Shown: positions 21,981 to 31,599 of the stretch, in pieces
Layout of the letters: the number at the start of each line of letters is the position of its first letter
How positions within the stretch are numbered: the first letter of the stretch is position 1
DNA from: Acanthaster planci
Taxonomy: Eukaryota > Echinodermata > Asteroidea > Valvatida > Acanthasteridae
NCBI RefSeq assembly: GCF_001949145.1
Contig: NW_019091589.1
Coordinates: 7,296-41,066 of the forward strand
Reading direction: 5' to 3'
DNA: 33,771 bases
Notes under the pieces: generated by a model
Told to the model about the DNA's origin: nothing
The model's database searches: none
Seen by the model: only the letters and a program-made list of their open reading frames with translations
Position numbers and translations under genes: made by a program

Positions 21981-24900
21981 CTAGTGGCAAAACAGACCAG
22001 TTAAACTGAATCGATCAACATTTTTTCCCAAACACGATATCAGCAATGATGAACGATTACGCTGGTTTTAATCCCATCCATACCACAGATTCTTGTGTGG
22101 CATGTCTAGCAACCCGTGTTCACAAGTGGTAAGTGTGACCTTTTTTTTCTCTCAGTGAACTTACCACTTCTTTTTAAAACAAACCCTTGCCATATGACTT
22201 TTGTAATGCCAAATTTGGGTCCGCACTGCAAACCAAGTCTAGCCCAGCACTGATTACCTGCCAGAGTTTTCCAGTTTCTGATCATTGCTGCGTTGTTCAG
22301 AAGTAAGCACACCCTTTCAAAGATGTCGGGTGGTAGTTTGGTGATGACGGTCCCTGGGCCAAATGACACCCGTCGGGGACGAGTGGTGCGACCATGGCTT
22401 GCATCCTAAAGGATTTGGAGACACCTCAAATCAAAAGGACAGTCTACACGTACTAGAAAACCCTTTACCACCAGAGATTTATTTGGAGGGCAAAGCATTC
22501 CTGGTCCCTCAAACCTCCTAATTTTATGATGCACTCGATGAATAAAGGATCCATGCTGAGGGGCGATTTGAAATCTTCACGTAAGTCGTCATCTTCCGTC
22601 TAAATCATGGCAATTCTAATTGACTGAAACAATGCAAGTGGTACGTTGTAGGGGGATGATCTTTGCAAAACTGCTTATCATAATACATGTAATCCCATAA
22701 TTCATGTTTATCTTATTAGCAATAGCTCTTTCGCATTATGCTTGATTCTTTTAATGTTTCATAACACGCTCATTTTCTTAGTTCTTAACCACTCTGTCCG
22801 GATTGCATTTCGGTGGAAGTATGGGAATACATACGATATTGGGATAAACTTGAATTAAAATTATAACCGTTTTCTACCTCCAATTGGAACTTACACTTGG
22901 TTTACACTCAGGTAGCCTCAATTCGTATCTGTGTTGTCCGCAGAATAGAGGTACCGGTGACACAGTTGGGAAAGGCAGATCGTGCCCAGCCATCTTTAGG
23001 ACGTGGATTTTTGCCCCATCCAAAGTACTGTTTCCACATTTGCCTCCAAAGATGTCTTCGTTCGAGGTGCCAAAATCGAGTTCAGGCCCGCAGTAAGGAC
23101 AGCGAGGACCGAATATAAAGGACAGCTGGGGGTAGTCTCGGGCGGTAATGCTCCTGATGAACTCCAAGAGGTCCTTAAGAAGGTTGGTGCTCGGATTTTC
23201 CGGCTCGAATGCCAAGACAGTCACTGACAGAAGCATCTGATGGGAGGACTTTTCCAACTGAAGCTTGAAGATGCAACTTGACCCAAAGTAGAAGCGGCTT
23301 CTGTCTGCAAAACTCATTGGCAAAGAGCCAAACTTTGTGTTGTCCTGGCTTGCTTTCACCACACAGCGGGTCAGCAAACGGTAGTAGACAGTGCTGGGAT
23401 CAAAGAAGCCAAAATCAAAATAAAAGACCTCATCTTTTTTCGTTGGCTTCCAGAACTCTGTCGGCTCACCCCGATAAGGAGGCAGCATAGCTGGTACTAA
23501 AAAGGACTTCTGCGAGCTGTCAGGATTTAAATCAGGCGTCACGGGACACATGAGGTCATAGGCCTGAAGAAGCTTGGTCAGGAGTGGCACAAGATGGCAC
23601 ATGTCGCCGTAAATATGTTGCAGGAGACCTTCAGTGATGATTCCACTGTTTTCATAATTTATCCAATCAACAGCAAAGCGATGCGATCTTCTAGAAGCAC
23701 GTGGAATGTGTACAAGTTTCTTCATGACATCAACTAGGAACTGAGGATCCAAGACAACATAATCATGCAAGACGTTGTCGTTATTTTTGTGGATGATTTC
23801 TCCAGCTTCGCAGAAAAATTTCAGCATACTCTCCAAGTCGTCGTCTTTCGTAATATCGCAGGTATTCATGGCAAGGTCTCCTATTTGGTCCACGGTCACC
23901 ACGTTAGCTGCACAATCCTTCTCTGCCCGTTTTCGGTGTTTCTGAATCTCGCGATAAAAGTGCAGGTACTTAATGGGATATTTTTCCTGGGCGTACTCGG
24001 CACTCTCAACTCGTCTGAAAATTTCGCCTCGTAACTGCTTGAAATCTTCGTCAACAGGTTGCGAATTCTCTACAAGGAACAACGGTTTGTCGTTCAGTGA
24101 GTTCACAACAAGTCGGTGGCAAAATGGAGAAGCAATTCTACGGTGAAGTTCATTAGTGATACGCGTCCTGCTTGCCTCAGAAACGCTCTCTTTGTGGGTG
24201 CCGACAATGATGACAACAGCGTCTGGGTGACGCGCATGCGCACAGACTGAATGTAACCAAAAGAGAAGTTTCTGTAGCTGTCCTTCCTCGTCAGAAACAG
24301 CGGCCTGGAGGTTGAAGACGATCACATACAGAGCTCTGTCAGGCATGAAGATGTGATGCGTACAGTGGTACAGTGTGTCCCCAGCAAAGTCCCACAGACT
24401 CAGTTTGGTTTCTAAGACCGGCTTTCCTTGAAGGACAGATTTCATCTGCTCACGGATAAGCTTCACGGGGAAGGTTGACTTTGCTCGCCAGATCTTGAAG
24501 GTGTTGTGAAGATCAAACAAGGGTAGCGAGAGGACAGAAAGTATGTAGAGTGCCACGCACGACAAACTACGGCCAGGTATTCGCATCGTCCAACCACAGA
24601 CGTATGACAGGTATAGGCCGAAGATGAGACCTGCAACTTTCTTTGACACGTAACTGGCTCTGAGTCCATACTTATGGGAAACCCTCCGGCCGAGAATAGT
24701 TCCCCATGTTGATTGAGCTGATACCACGATACCATTCAGAAAGAGGAACCAAAAGCGTCTGTGTCTGCAATCTCCTTCAGAGCTTAGTGCCAGAATTAAC
24801 GCCAACAAACCACAGCAAAGGGCAGCTCTATACTTATGCCACCGGTCACTGAATGTACAAAATATATAGAACCCAACACCCAGGAGTGCTCCTGCACCTG

Positions 24901-25801
24901 ATATCAAAGTCAGCACCAACCTGTCCCATTTCCCACCTTCGACTCCCCTTGTAGCCTCAGTCTCTGCAGGATGAACACTCGCTGAGAAAGCAACTGCGAC
25001 GCCCGTACGGCAACCGAAACCGGTGGCTGCACCCAGTATAACGTAATTAACCGAGTCGAACATCATGTTCCCAAGAGCAGGCCAAATTGTCCGGTTTTGA
25101 AGATCGTCTGCACACTCCTCACCGCTCGATTCTTCCAACAATCTCTCACGTCGAAGCACTGCGTCAAAGAGAACACAAAACAAGGAGACGTATGTTGCAA
25201 ACCGATAGGCAAAGTTGTAGTTGTTCATCAATGAAAGTGCAACGAAAGTACACCACACAAATGCCACGTAACCATACTGGAATACCTCAAATACAAACAC
25301 AACAAGGAACAAGCAAAACAGTTCCAATCCTAGTTTTAATAAGTCAAGTTGTGTGCGTGGTTTTGTGGGGGTGTCCTTGTTATTTCCTCCCACTTCTTTC
25401 GATTCTGTTGTTCCATAAGCCGACGAAACCTCTCCAAGCACGGTCACCAAGGAGGCACAGTGTTGTATATCGTCTGACTTGGCACCACCTGTCTCTTTCC
25501 ACTGCTTGTCCACGTTAGTCACTTGACACATGCGCGTGTCAATCCCCTCGGTCGGCTGTTCCCGAACGTCAAACTCTCTGTCCAGGAGCCGGTTTAGTAA
25601 GCTGGTCTTGCCGGCACGAGGTTCGCCGAGGATCAGGACTCGCGCTCGGTTGGCAGGTAGCTGACCGTCCGTCTGGGCGGTTGCATAAGATTCTCTCAAG
25701 GATTTGTCCTTTAACAAAGTAGTCAGATGGATGCTTCTGTTGAAGTCTGAAATTGGTGCTAGGACTGTTTCAGGATCGCTTTTTCCACTCCTCGACCACA
25801 T
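21781..25801 (-). CDS. Gene C: ROCO GTPase with membrane domain inserted in Roc, COR and C-terminal death domain
   Basis: Spliced model: 25801-22895, 22405-22165, 21980-21781 (3348 nt, 1115 aa plus stop; phases 0 and 1 match). Seen in the large exon: P-loop GEPRAGKTS (residues 59-67), switch-I-like PTEGID (83-88), eight or nine hydrophobic segments (about 153-431), LSLWDFAGD with the DxxG motif (471-474), GTHKE as the NKxD-equivalent (534-538), then a COR region (about 607-882). The last two exons give a death domain. ROCO proteins are GTP-dependent scaffolds that dimerise through COR; a death domain suggests apoptosis or innate-immune signalling, as in DAPK1. The start is set at the first Met after an intron acceptor (TATTTTCCTAG at about 25821), so an upstream exon, non-coding or coding, is likely. 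AATAAA at 21432-21427 fits the 3' end. The membrane insertion is unlike any ROCO member I know. Confidence 0.85.
22165..22405 (-). CDS. Gene C exon: first half of death domain
   Basis: Phase 0-1 exon of 241 nt, acceptor ATCCTTTAG, donor G|GTAAGT. It reads a basic linker (GRTTRPRR) and then LPPDIFERVCLLLNN, RNWKTLAGNQCWARLGL: the death-domain pattern of helix 1 (L-C-x-x-L-N) and the NW-x-x-LA-x-x-x-G helix 2. Confidence 0.75.
22895..25801 (-). CDS. Gene C large exon: split Roc, membrane region and COR
   Basis: An open frame of almost 3 kb. The in-frame stop shortly after is avoided by a donor AAGT|GTAAGT at 22895 (phase 0). After Roc, the COR region reads YLHFYREIQ, a hydrophobic helix-turn segment with MLKFFCEAGEII, then YVVLDPQFLVDVMKKLV, as in other ROCO proteins. 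The C-terminal part has Cys-rich spots (RCPYCGPELDFG and GGKCGNS) of unknown role, perhaps a small metal site. The frame continues upstream through the acceptor to 25855 with only a TTG, so that extension is intronic. Confidence 0.85.
24509..25345 (-). other. Polytopic membrane region inside the Roc domain of gene C
   Basis: Eight or nine stretches of 17-25 mainly hydrophobic residues, including LGLELFCLFLVVFVFEVF, AFVWCTFVALSLM, YVSLFCVLFDAV, LVLTLISGAGALLGVGFYIF, ALCCGLLALILAL, FWFLFLNGIVVSA, VAGLIFGLYLSYVCGW and LSCVALYILSVLSLPLF. Short basic loops (RRER, RHRR, KIWRAK) separate some of them. An even number of crossings would put both halves of the GTPase on the cytosolic side. Confidence 0.75.
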
Positions 25802-26378
25802 GTCCTCGGCTGTGATTCTAGGAAAATACAAAATGAAAATCATAAATTTGAACAATGCATTTCTTCGAAGGCTTAAGACCGGCCAAGCACATAGATCTAC
25901 ATTTACTTCCTTGACTGCATTTGCGAACCTTATTCAAAGAGTTGAAGTGATGAAACAAACATTGACAGAAACATGGACAGAACTGTACAAAAATAAAAAT
26001 CATCGCTCACGTCACTTCAATCTACCTCAGAAGAGGTCTGGGCGAGTCTTTCTCCCCATGGAAAAGACGTCTATATTGCTTATGTACCGATTGGCTTTTA
26101 TGAACCCACCCCACAAAAGCATACGTGTGTGTGCCTTTATGCATTTCTGCGCGATGTTATGAAAAGTCATTCAGTGTACATGTACATGGCTCGTGTATAG
26201 GAACGCAAAAGACTTCCCTGCGGCAACCCAGATTTATGCTTGGCTATACATACAACTTTATATGGCACAAATTGAAGTTCGATGAGTCACAGTAATGACG
26301 TCATCAGGCCGGAGTTTGGGGATAATAGTCCTCTATTACATTGCTTTCATTTCGGTGTTTTGTGTTTTGAAAACCGAG

Positions 26379-26577
26379 AACTGAGGTTGATACTTTTGCC
26401 AAAATTGAGAGGAGAGATTTCTCTTCGCGTACCAAACCACAATAAAATTCCATCCACTGAAAAAAAATTGTAAAAACGAACTGAGGTTGATACTTTTGCC
26501 AAAATTGAGAGGAGAGATTTCTCTTCGCGTACCAAACCACAATAAAATTCCATCCACTGAAAAAAATTGTAAAAACG
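26379..26577. repeat. 100-bp tandem duplication
   Basis: Units 26379-26478 and 26479-26577 begin aactgaggttgatacttttgcc and end ttgtaaaaacg. They appear identical except that the A-run before ttgtaaaaacg is eight in the first and seven in the second, so the duplication is recent. The overlapping minus-strand frames here are artefacts of it. Confidence 0.9.
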
Positions 26578-26599
26578 AGAAGGTTTAATTTACTACATC

Positions 26600-28525
26600 A
26601 CCACAATTTACTACAATGAACACCTGAACTTCTATGAAATTAATGAGGAGTATGTTGTAAAACAGTTGTCTGCCCTTTGCGTGGGTAAAGCTACAGGTAT
26701 TGATGAAATTGATGTTAAGCTACTAAAAGTGGGAGCTCAGGTGATCGTAGCACCCTCACACAATCCAAAACTTTACCATTCTTTCTGCTGTCATCCCACT
26801 TGAGTGGAAGAAGGCTGTTGTTTCACCAATTCTCAAAGATGGTATGAAAACAGACTAACAATTACAGATCTATATCAGTCTTACCTGTAATCTCTAAAAT
26901 GCTCGAGATTGCCATCCACACCCAAGTGTACTGCCATTTGCAAGAACATGGGCTCTTATCAAGTGTCCAATCTGGTTTTCGCCTCAATACTCAACACTTA
27001 CTACCGTAACTGATGTTTATCTTTACCATAACACAGACAACGGTAAAATAACTGGTGCCGTATTTTTAGATCTGAAAAAAAAGCCTTTGATACGGTAAAT
27101 CACGGGGTTCTGTTCCGCATGCTGTCATGTTATGGTATTAGTTATAAGAGCTGGCATGGTTTTCAAACTCTCCCACTCACAGAGAGCAAGTTACAGATAT
27201 TAATGGGACTTGTTCAGGTCTCAGACAAGTTACAGTTGGTGTACCCCAGGGTTCGATCTTAGGCTCACCCTTGTTTAGTCTTTTTATCAATGATCTGCCA
27301 AACAATATAATCAAGAGTAAGATAGTTCTGTACGCAGACAATACTGCCATAATGTACAGCTCTAAAGATAAGCTTGATGTTAACTGTGTCTTGAAGGAAG
27401 ATTTATTAATTGTTCCTGACTGGATGTACAACAATAAACCGACTCTAAATGCTTCGAAACCCAAGGTCTTGACTTCTGGTACATGTCAAAAAATAAACAA
27501 TAATAAGCTGACTGTTAGAATCGGAGGCGACATTTTGGAGAATGTGACTGAGTTCAAATATCTTGGTGTATGGTTCGACCAGTATATTAGATGGGATACT
27601 CATTTTGACAAAAAATGCTGTTAAACTCTCCCAGAGACGTGGAGTGATGAAACGAGTGAGTTGGTATGTGGACTAGTAAACCCGTGATACTTTGTAAAAT
27701 GCTCTCATTCTGCCTCACAATGACTATTGTTGACAGACTGAAGCTGCCTCTAGCTATGTAAATCGAATTCAGGTTCCCCAAAATCGGGCAGCAAGACTAA
27801 GGTTAGAGATACACATGTTAATGATTTATAAACTGAATTGAAATGGATGCACGTTCGGCAGTGGGCTGAGTATTTTAGAAATACTCTTATGTACAAGTGC
27901 ATTCATGGAATAGGCCCAGAGTATTTGGCATCTGCAATGCAATCTCAAATTAGTAATCACGCATACAACACAAGATTCAATAATAGTAATAACGTTTCTT
28001 AGCCAGCTGTAAGAACAGAAATTGGTAAACGTTCCTTGAAATTTTCTGGAGCCAGGTCATGGAATGACCTTCCACCTGACATGAAAACTTTGCCTACGCT
28101 TGTCAGTTTTAAAAAGCAAATCAAGGCACAAATCTTAAATTCAGATAATTAAAAGACAATTTGAATTATTTGCCAAACTATGTCGTCGAACCAATTAATC
28201 AAGTCATCTTATCTTATTAATAATAATAGTGTGTGATCCGGACACTGTTCTAAAGGTCTGCCATTGGGCTCATTTTATGTATATTTGTTTATAGTCTTTT
28301 GTCTTTAAGTTTGATTTATTTACAAGGTTACTCTTTGCTGTATTTATGTTCTATGTAACTTCATTGTAAGTAAAATGTTTTTCTGCTGTGCTTTTTAAGT
28401 ATAATGGTTTTCATAATTATTGTTATTTTTTCTGATTGTATTTTAATTGAGGGCCTCTATGGAAAGTAGAGTTGTGCACTGATGGAGCTTACCCTCAATA
28501 CAAAAGACCTAAATAAATAAAATTA
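26600..28525 (+). mobile_element. Degenerate 5'-truncated non-LTR retrotransposon (Jockey/CR1-like)
   Basis: Reverse-transcriptase motifs occur in order in shifting frames: KATGIDEIDVKLLK (about 26684), NYRSISVLPVISKMLE (about 26860), AFDTVNHGVLF (about 27085, reached through an A-run frameshift), VPQGSILGSPLFSLFINDLPN (27241), YADN at 27331-27342 where YADD is expected, and a C-terminal SGARSWNDLPPDMKTLP ending at TAA 28152. The 3' end has taaataaataaaa, a typical tail. The 5' endonuclease region is missing. It is a dead copy. Confidence 0.85.
27271..27624 (+). pseudogene. Reverse-transcriptase fragment of the LINE
   Basis: The longest surviving frame of the element, holding the palm motifs (SLFINDLPN, YADN) and thumb region (VTEFKYLGVWFDQ, RWDTHFDKK). 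The catalytic second aspartate of the YADD box is Asn, and stops and frameshifts lie on both sides. Confidence 0.8.
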
Positions 28526-28666
28526 AACTGTAACAGTCCCCTATCCCACAATTTCAATGCAAATACAGTTTCAATTTAAAGCACTATATATATAGAACGC
28601 TGCAAGGCACAAAAACACAACGATTTAAAACAAAAACTGCAATCAACTGGTGAGTTGTGGAGAAAC

Positions 28667-29410
28667 TTAGATCCAGGCTGGTTTCACATTAAGCCAAACT
28701 GAAAACCAGTTGTATTACACAAGCCGATATCTCCTGAAGCATTCTCTGCAAACATCTCAAATTTTGAAATTCTAAAACAAACAAAGACTACAGAGTTGAT
28801 ACTTACAAACTTAGAGAATTTTGAGAATACGCATTGGCACAGCTGTACAGTACATGAAGGTAGGCTATACTTCATGCTTGAGGACTTCACTTCATGCATC
28901 ACATGTCAACTGTCTAAAATAGACGAAGTTCTCAAGAAGATTATCCCGGTGATTATCTGACGTCGGTACAATTGTCAATCAATTACTTCTTATCCTGAAC
29001 TTGACACTCGGCAATGAAAGCGCTCAGCGCGGCTCTGAACTTCAACGTAGTACGAGAAGTGAAACTGAGATCGATATGTATGCGCAAAGTCGAGTATTTA
29101 TATACATGTAGTTATGTACGTGCGTATAGCAAAGAACGTAAGGCCCATTGTGGTCCTAATTCCTCGTTCTGGTTCCGAACTTGAGTTGTTCATAATAGAG
29201 ACACAAAACCAGTCCGATACGGGTGAGGGATCAAGAGTCAAGCATAACATGCACGTATTGAACTAGGTCTATGCCTGAACCGAAAGTTTTAAAAAGTCAA
29301 CTTTATCGAATCGAGGTTGTATCTTACAGAGTTAAGAATTTCCACTTTTTATTTTGCAAATCAAATGTAAGTTCATGCATCAATTAGGCCATTCGTGCGT
29401 TCAAGAATTT
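28667..29410 (+). repeat. Old direct duplication, copy 1
   Basis: Collinear with 30885-31560: acacaagccgatat, tgaaattct, catcacatgtcaac/catcacagctccag, ttacttcttatcctg, ctggttc, ggtctatgcct and gaaagttt recur in the same order and orientation, with indels. Similarity is about 60-70 percent by eye. In this copy one plus-strand frame is open for about 85 codons without an initial Met; in the other it is interrupted. Confidence 0.55.
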
Positions 29411-29584
29411 TCGCTTTAAAACCTGCCTTACATATTTTTAGTGCAACATAAGTTTACAAGGCAGACTTGCCTAAAAATTCCAAGTTAACATCAATGGTAA
29501 CAAATCTCTCCGGAATGTTTCAGCTCGACATGAGTGTCCCACGTTATTGCAGAATGAGATTTAGAAAAGAAATTAAAGCGTAAA

Positions 29585-29830
29585 TGTGACATACATAAAA
29601 TCCTCCCTGAGCAGAAGCACCCCCTCATCGGTTGAAAATAGCCATGCTGGTGGCGACTGTTCGTTTTGTTGGTTACGATGGAACCGTAACGAGTGCAGTT
29701 CAAAGTACGTGTAGTAAATTGAACCACCGAAGTGCATTTTCACCAAAGGAGCCGGCGTTGTCAAGAAAACTGCACCCTCTCTTGGTCAAACTCGGGGCTC
29801 ATAGTGCCGCAGTTGGCTGTTATGTTGGCT
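29585..29830 (-). repeat. Dispersed repeat, copy 2
   Basis: On the minus strand it reads gaccaagagagggtgcagttttcttgacaac, gctcctttggtgaaaatgcac, then ttcaaccgatgagggggtgc, collinear with 10150-10365. The plus strand is open for 73 codons here, which is a by-product of the repeat and is not called as a gene. Confidence 0.6.
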
Positions 29831-30884
29831 ATATTAAGACGCCTGTGAACTGATGCTGCCCCCATGCAACAAAAGCAAACCTTTGTAAGAAGAGCGTACG
29901 TGTGCTTTCTTTTCTCTATGTTAGGAACAAGATTTGAAAAACGGCTCTTCCAAACGAAAGTTCGCCTTCTTCGAAAATGAAACAAAAGGGCTCCCAGAAG
30001 TAACGCAAACTTGTATTTTGCTGTCCGCAATATAACTGCGGTATGAACTGAAATTTATTGAGACACAGCAATGACGTTATCCGGCAAGTATGGCCCTAAT
30101 GAAATATTACTTTCAGTTCAGTGGTTTGTACTTTGTGTTGGGCTCACCGAAAGAGAAGTATCATGCTAGCGTAATAATTGAATCAATGAAAATTTCTGTT
30201 TTAAATGTAATATTCATCCATGTGTTGCGGTCCATATGGCCCACAAAATTACGCAAGCTACATTGGTATGCGCGTTATGGATTCATCCATTTAGTTCCGT
30301 AACTATTAAACCACAGGTCTTTTTGTCAATGGAAGACTTGATTGATAGAGAAACTTCACCCACACACATTACATTTTACACGAATTTGTTGGATGCTTTT
30401 GCCGCCACTTTATTTTTATCTGTGACCCAGCGTTGTCACAGACACTGGCTTGGCCAATTCGTCGCTTGGCATCGTTCGCGATGTGGGTGTTATTTACAGT
30501 GTTTGATATGAAGCATTTTAGACTATCGCAAAGGACGAAATTAATGGGTTTTATTCACAAGACGGCCGTTTGGATCATGTCCCGACCCACTATACTCTAA
30601 ATGTAGAGTTGGACTATTTTGCCGCAAGCACGGGCATAGCCTCACTTTGATTTGTTATAAATAAAACGTGGCATAACTTTTTATTCATAATTTCGATTTA
30701 CCCGTCGGAGCACAGATTGGAAATGTGTTATTTGGCCCGAATGTATCATCTTCACTCCCGCACTCATAAATATTTTTTAAAAATCTATACAGGTATCACC
30801 TAGCTTTAATTCAAGATGGCTGACTAGAGGATGAGGCCTGAGGCCTTTTAAAGACACGAGTCGCGAACAGACAGATTAAATCTT

Positions 30885-31560
30885 AAGACTGGGTTGTTTT
30901 CAAGCAACTCAGCAGAATTGAGAGCCAGCTTTTTTACACAAGCCGATATTTCGTGAAACATTCTCTGATATCTAATAGTTTGAAATTCTCAACTATAAAA
31001 TGTACCCTAGAGCGCGAAAATGTCCAAACAAATTGATACTGTATATACCAACAGGGTTAGTGAACTTTGACACATCGGTACAAAAGTTGTTTAATACGTG
31101 AGAAAGCACGCAAATGTCCACTCATACATCACAGCTCCAGCAGTCTAAACGACGTTCTGACGAGAAGACTGCCATTGGACTTATCGGCGATTGTCTGACG
31201 GAGGCGAAATTGTCAAATAATTCCTTCTTATCCTGTAACTGTCACTCGGCATTGAGAACGCTGGGCGGAGCTTCAGTCCTCAATGAAGAGTATGACACGT
31301 GAAAGCAACAGCCTACGTGTGGTCCATGCACATCAGTATATATATATGTTCATTTTCATAGTGTAGATATACAGACAGGATGTCTGAACCGATATGCTCC
31401 TTCCGGGTTCTGGTTCAAAACCAGCATTTGATAAAATGTTCGACCCAGGTGAGAGTTAAACAGGCGATCAGGCCTATGCCTTAGCAGAAAGTTTAAACAT
31501 GTCAACATTACTGAAAGGATATTGTATGTTAACGAATAAAGAATTAAGAAAATTCGTCCT
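30885..31560 (+). repeat. Old direct duplication, copy 2
   Basis: Second copy of the 28667-29410 segment, with ttacacaagccgatat, ccttcttatcctg, ggttctggttc, ggcctatgcct and agaaagttt in matching order. About 2.2 kb apart from copy 1. No gene recognised in it. Confidence 0.55.
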
Positions 31561-31599
31561 AAAAGTGAACTTGTGCTTAAATAAAGAACAACACGTATT

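Noticed and set aside
25087-25518. 143-codon plus-strand frame
   Set aside because: Antisense shadow of the membrane region of gene C.
25802-25855. N-terminal extension of gene C beginning at a TTG
   Set aside because: No ATG, and a clear intron acceptor (TATTTTCCTAG) lies within it, so it is intron.
25704-26162. 152-codon plus-strand frame
   Set aside because: Mostly antisense to the N-terminus and upstream intron of gene C; no domain, no start context.
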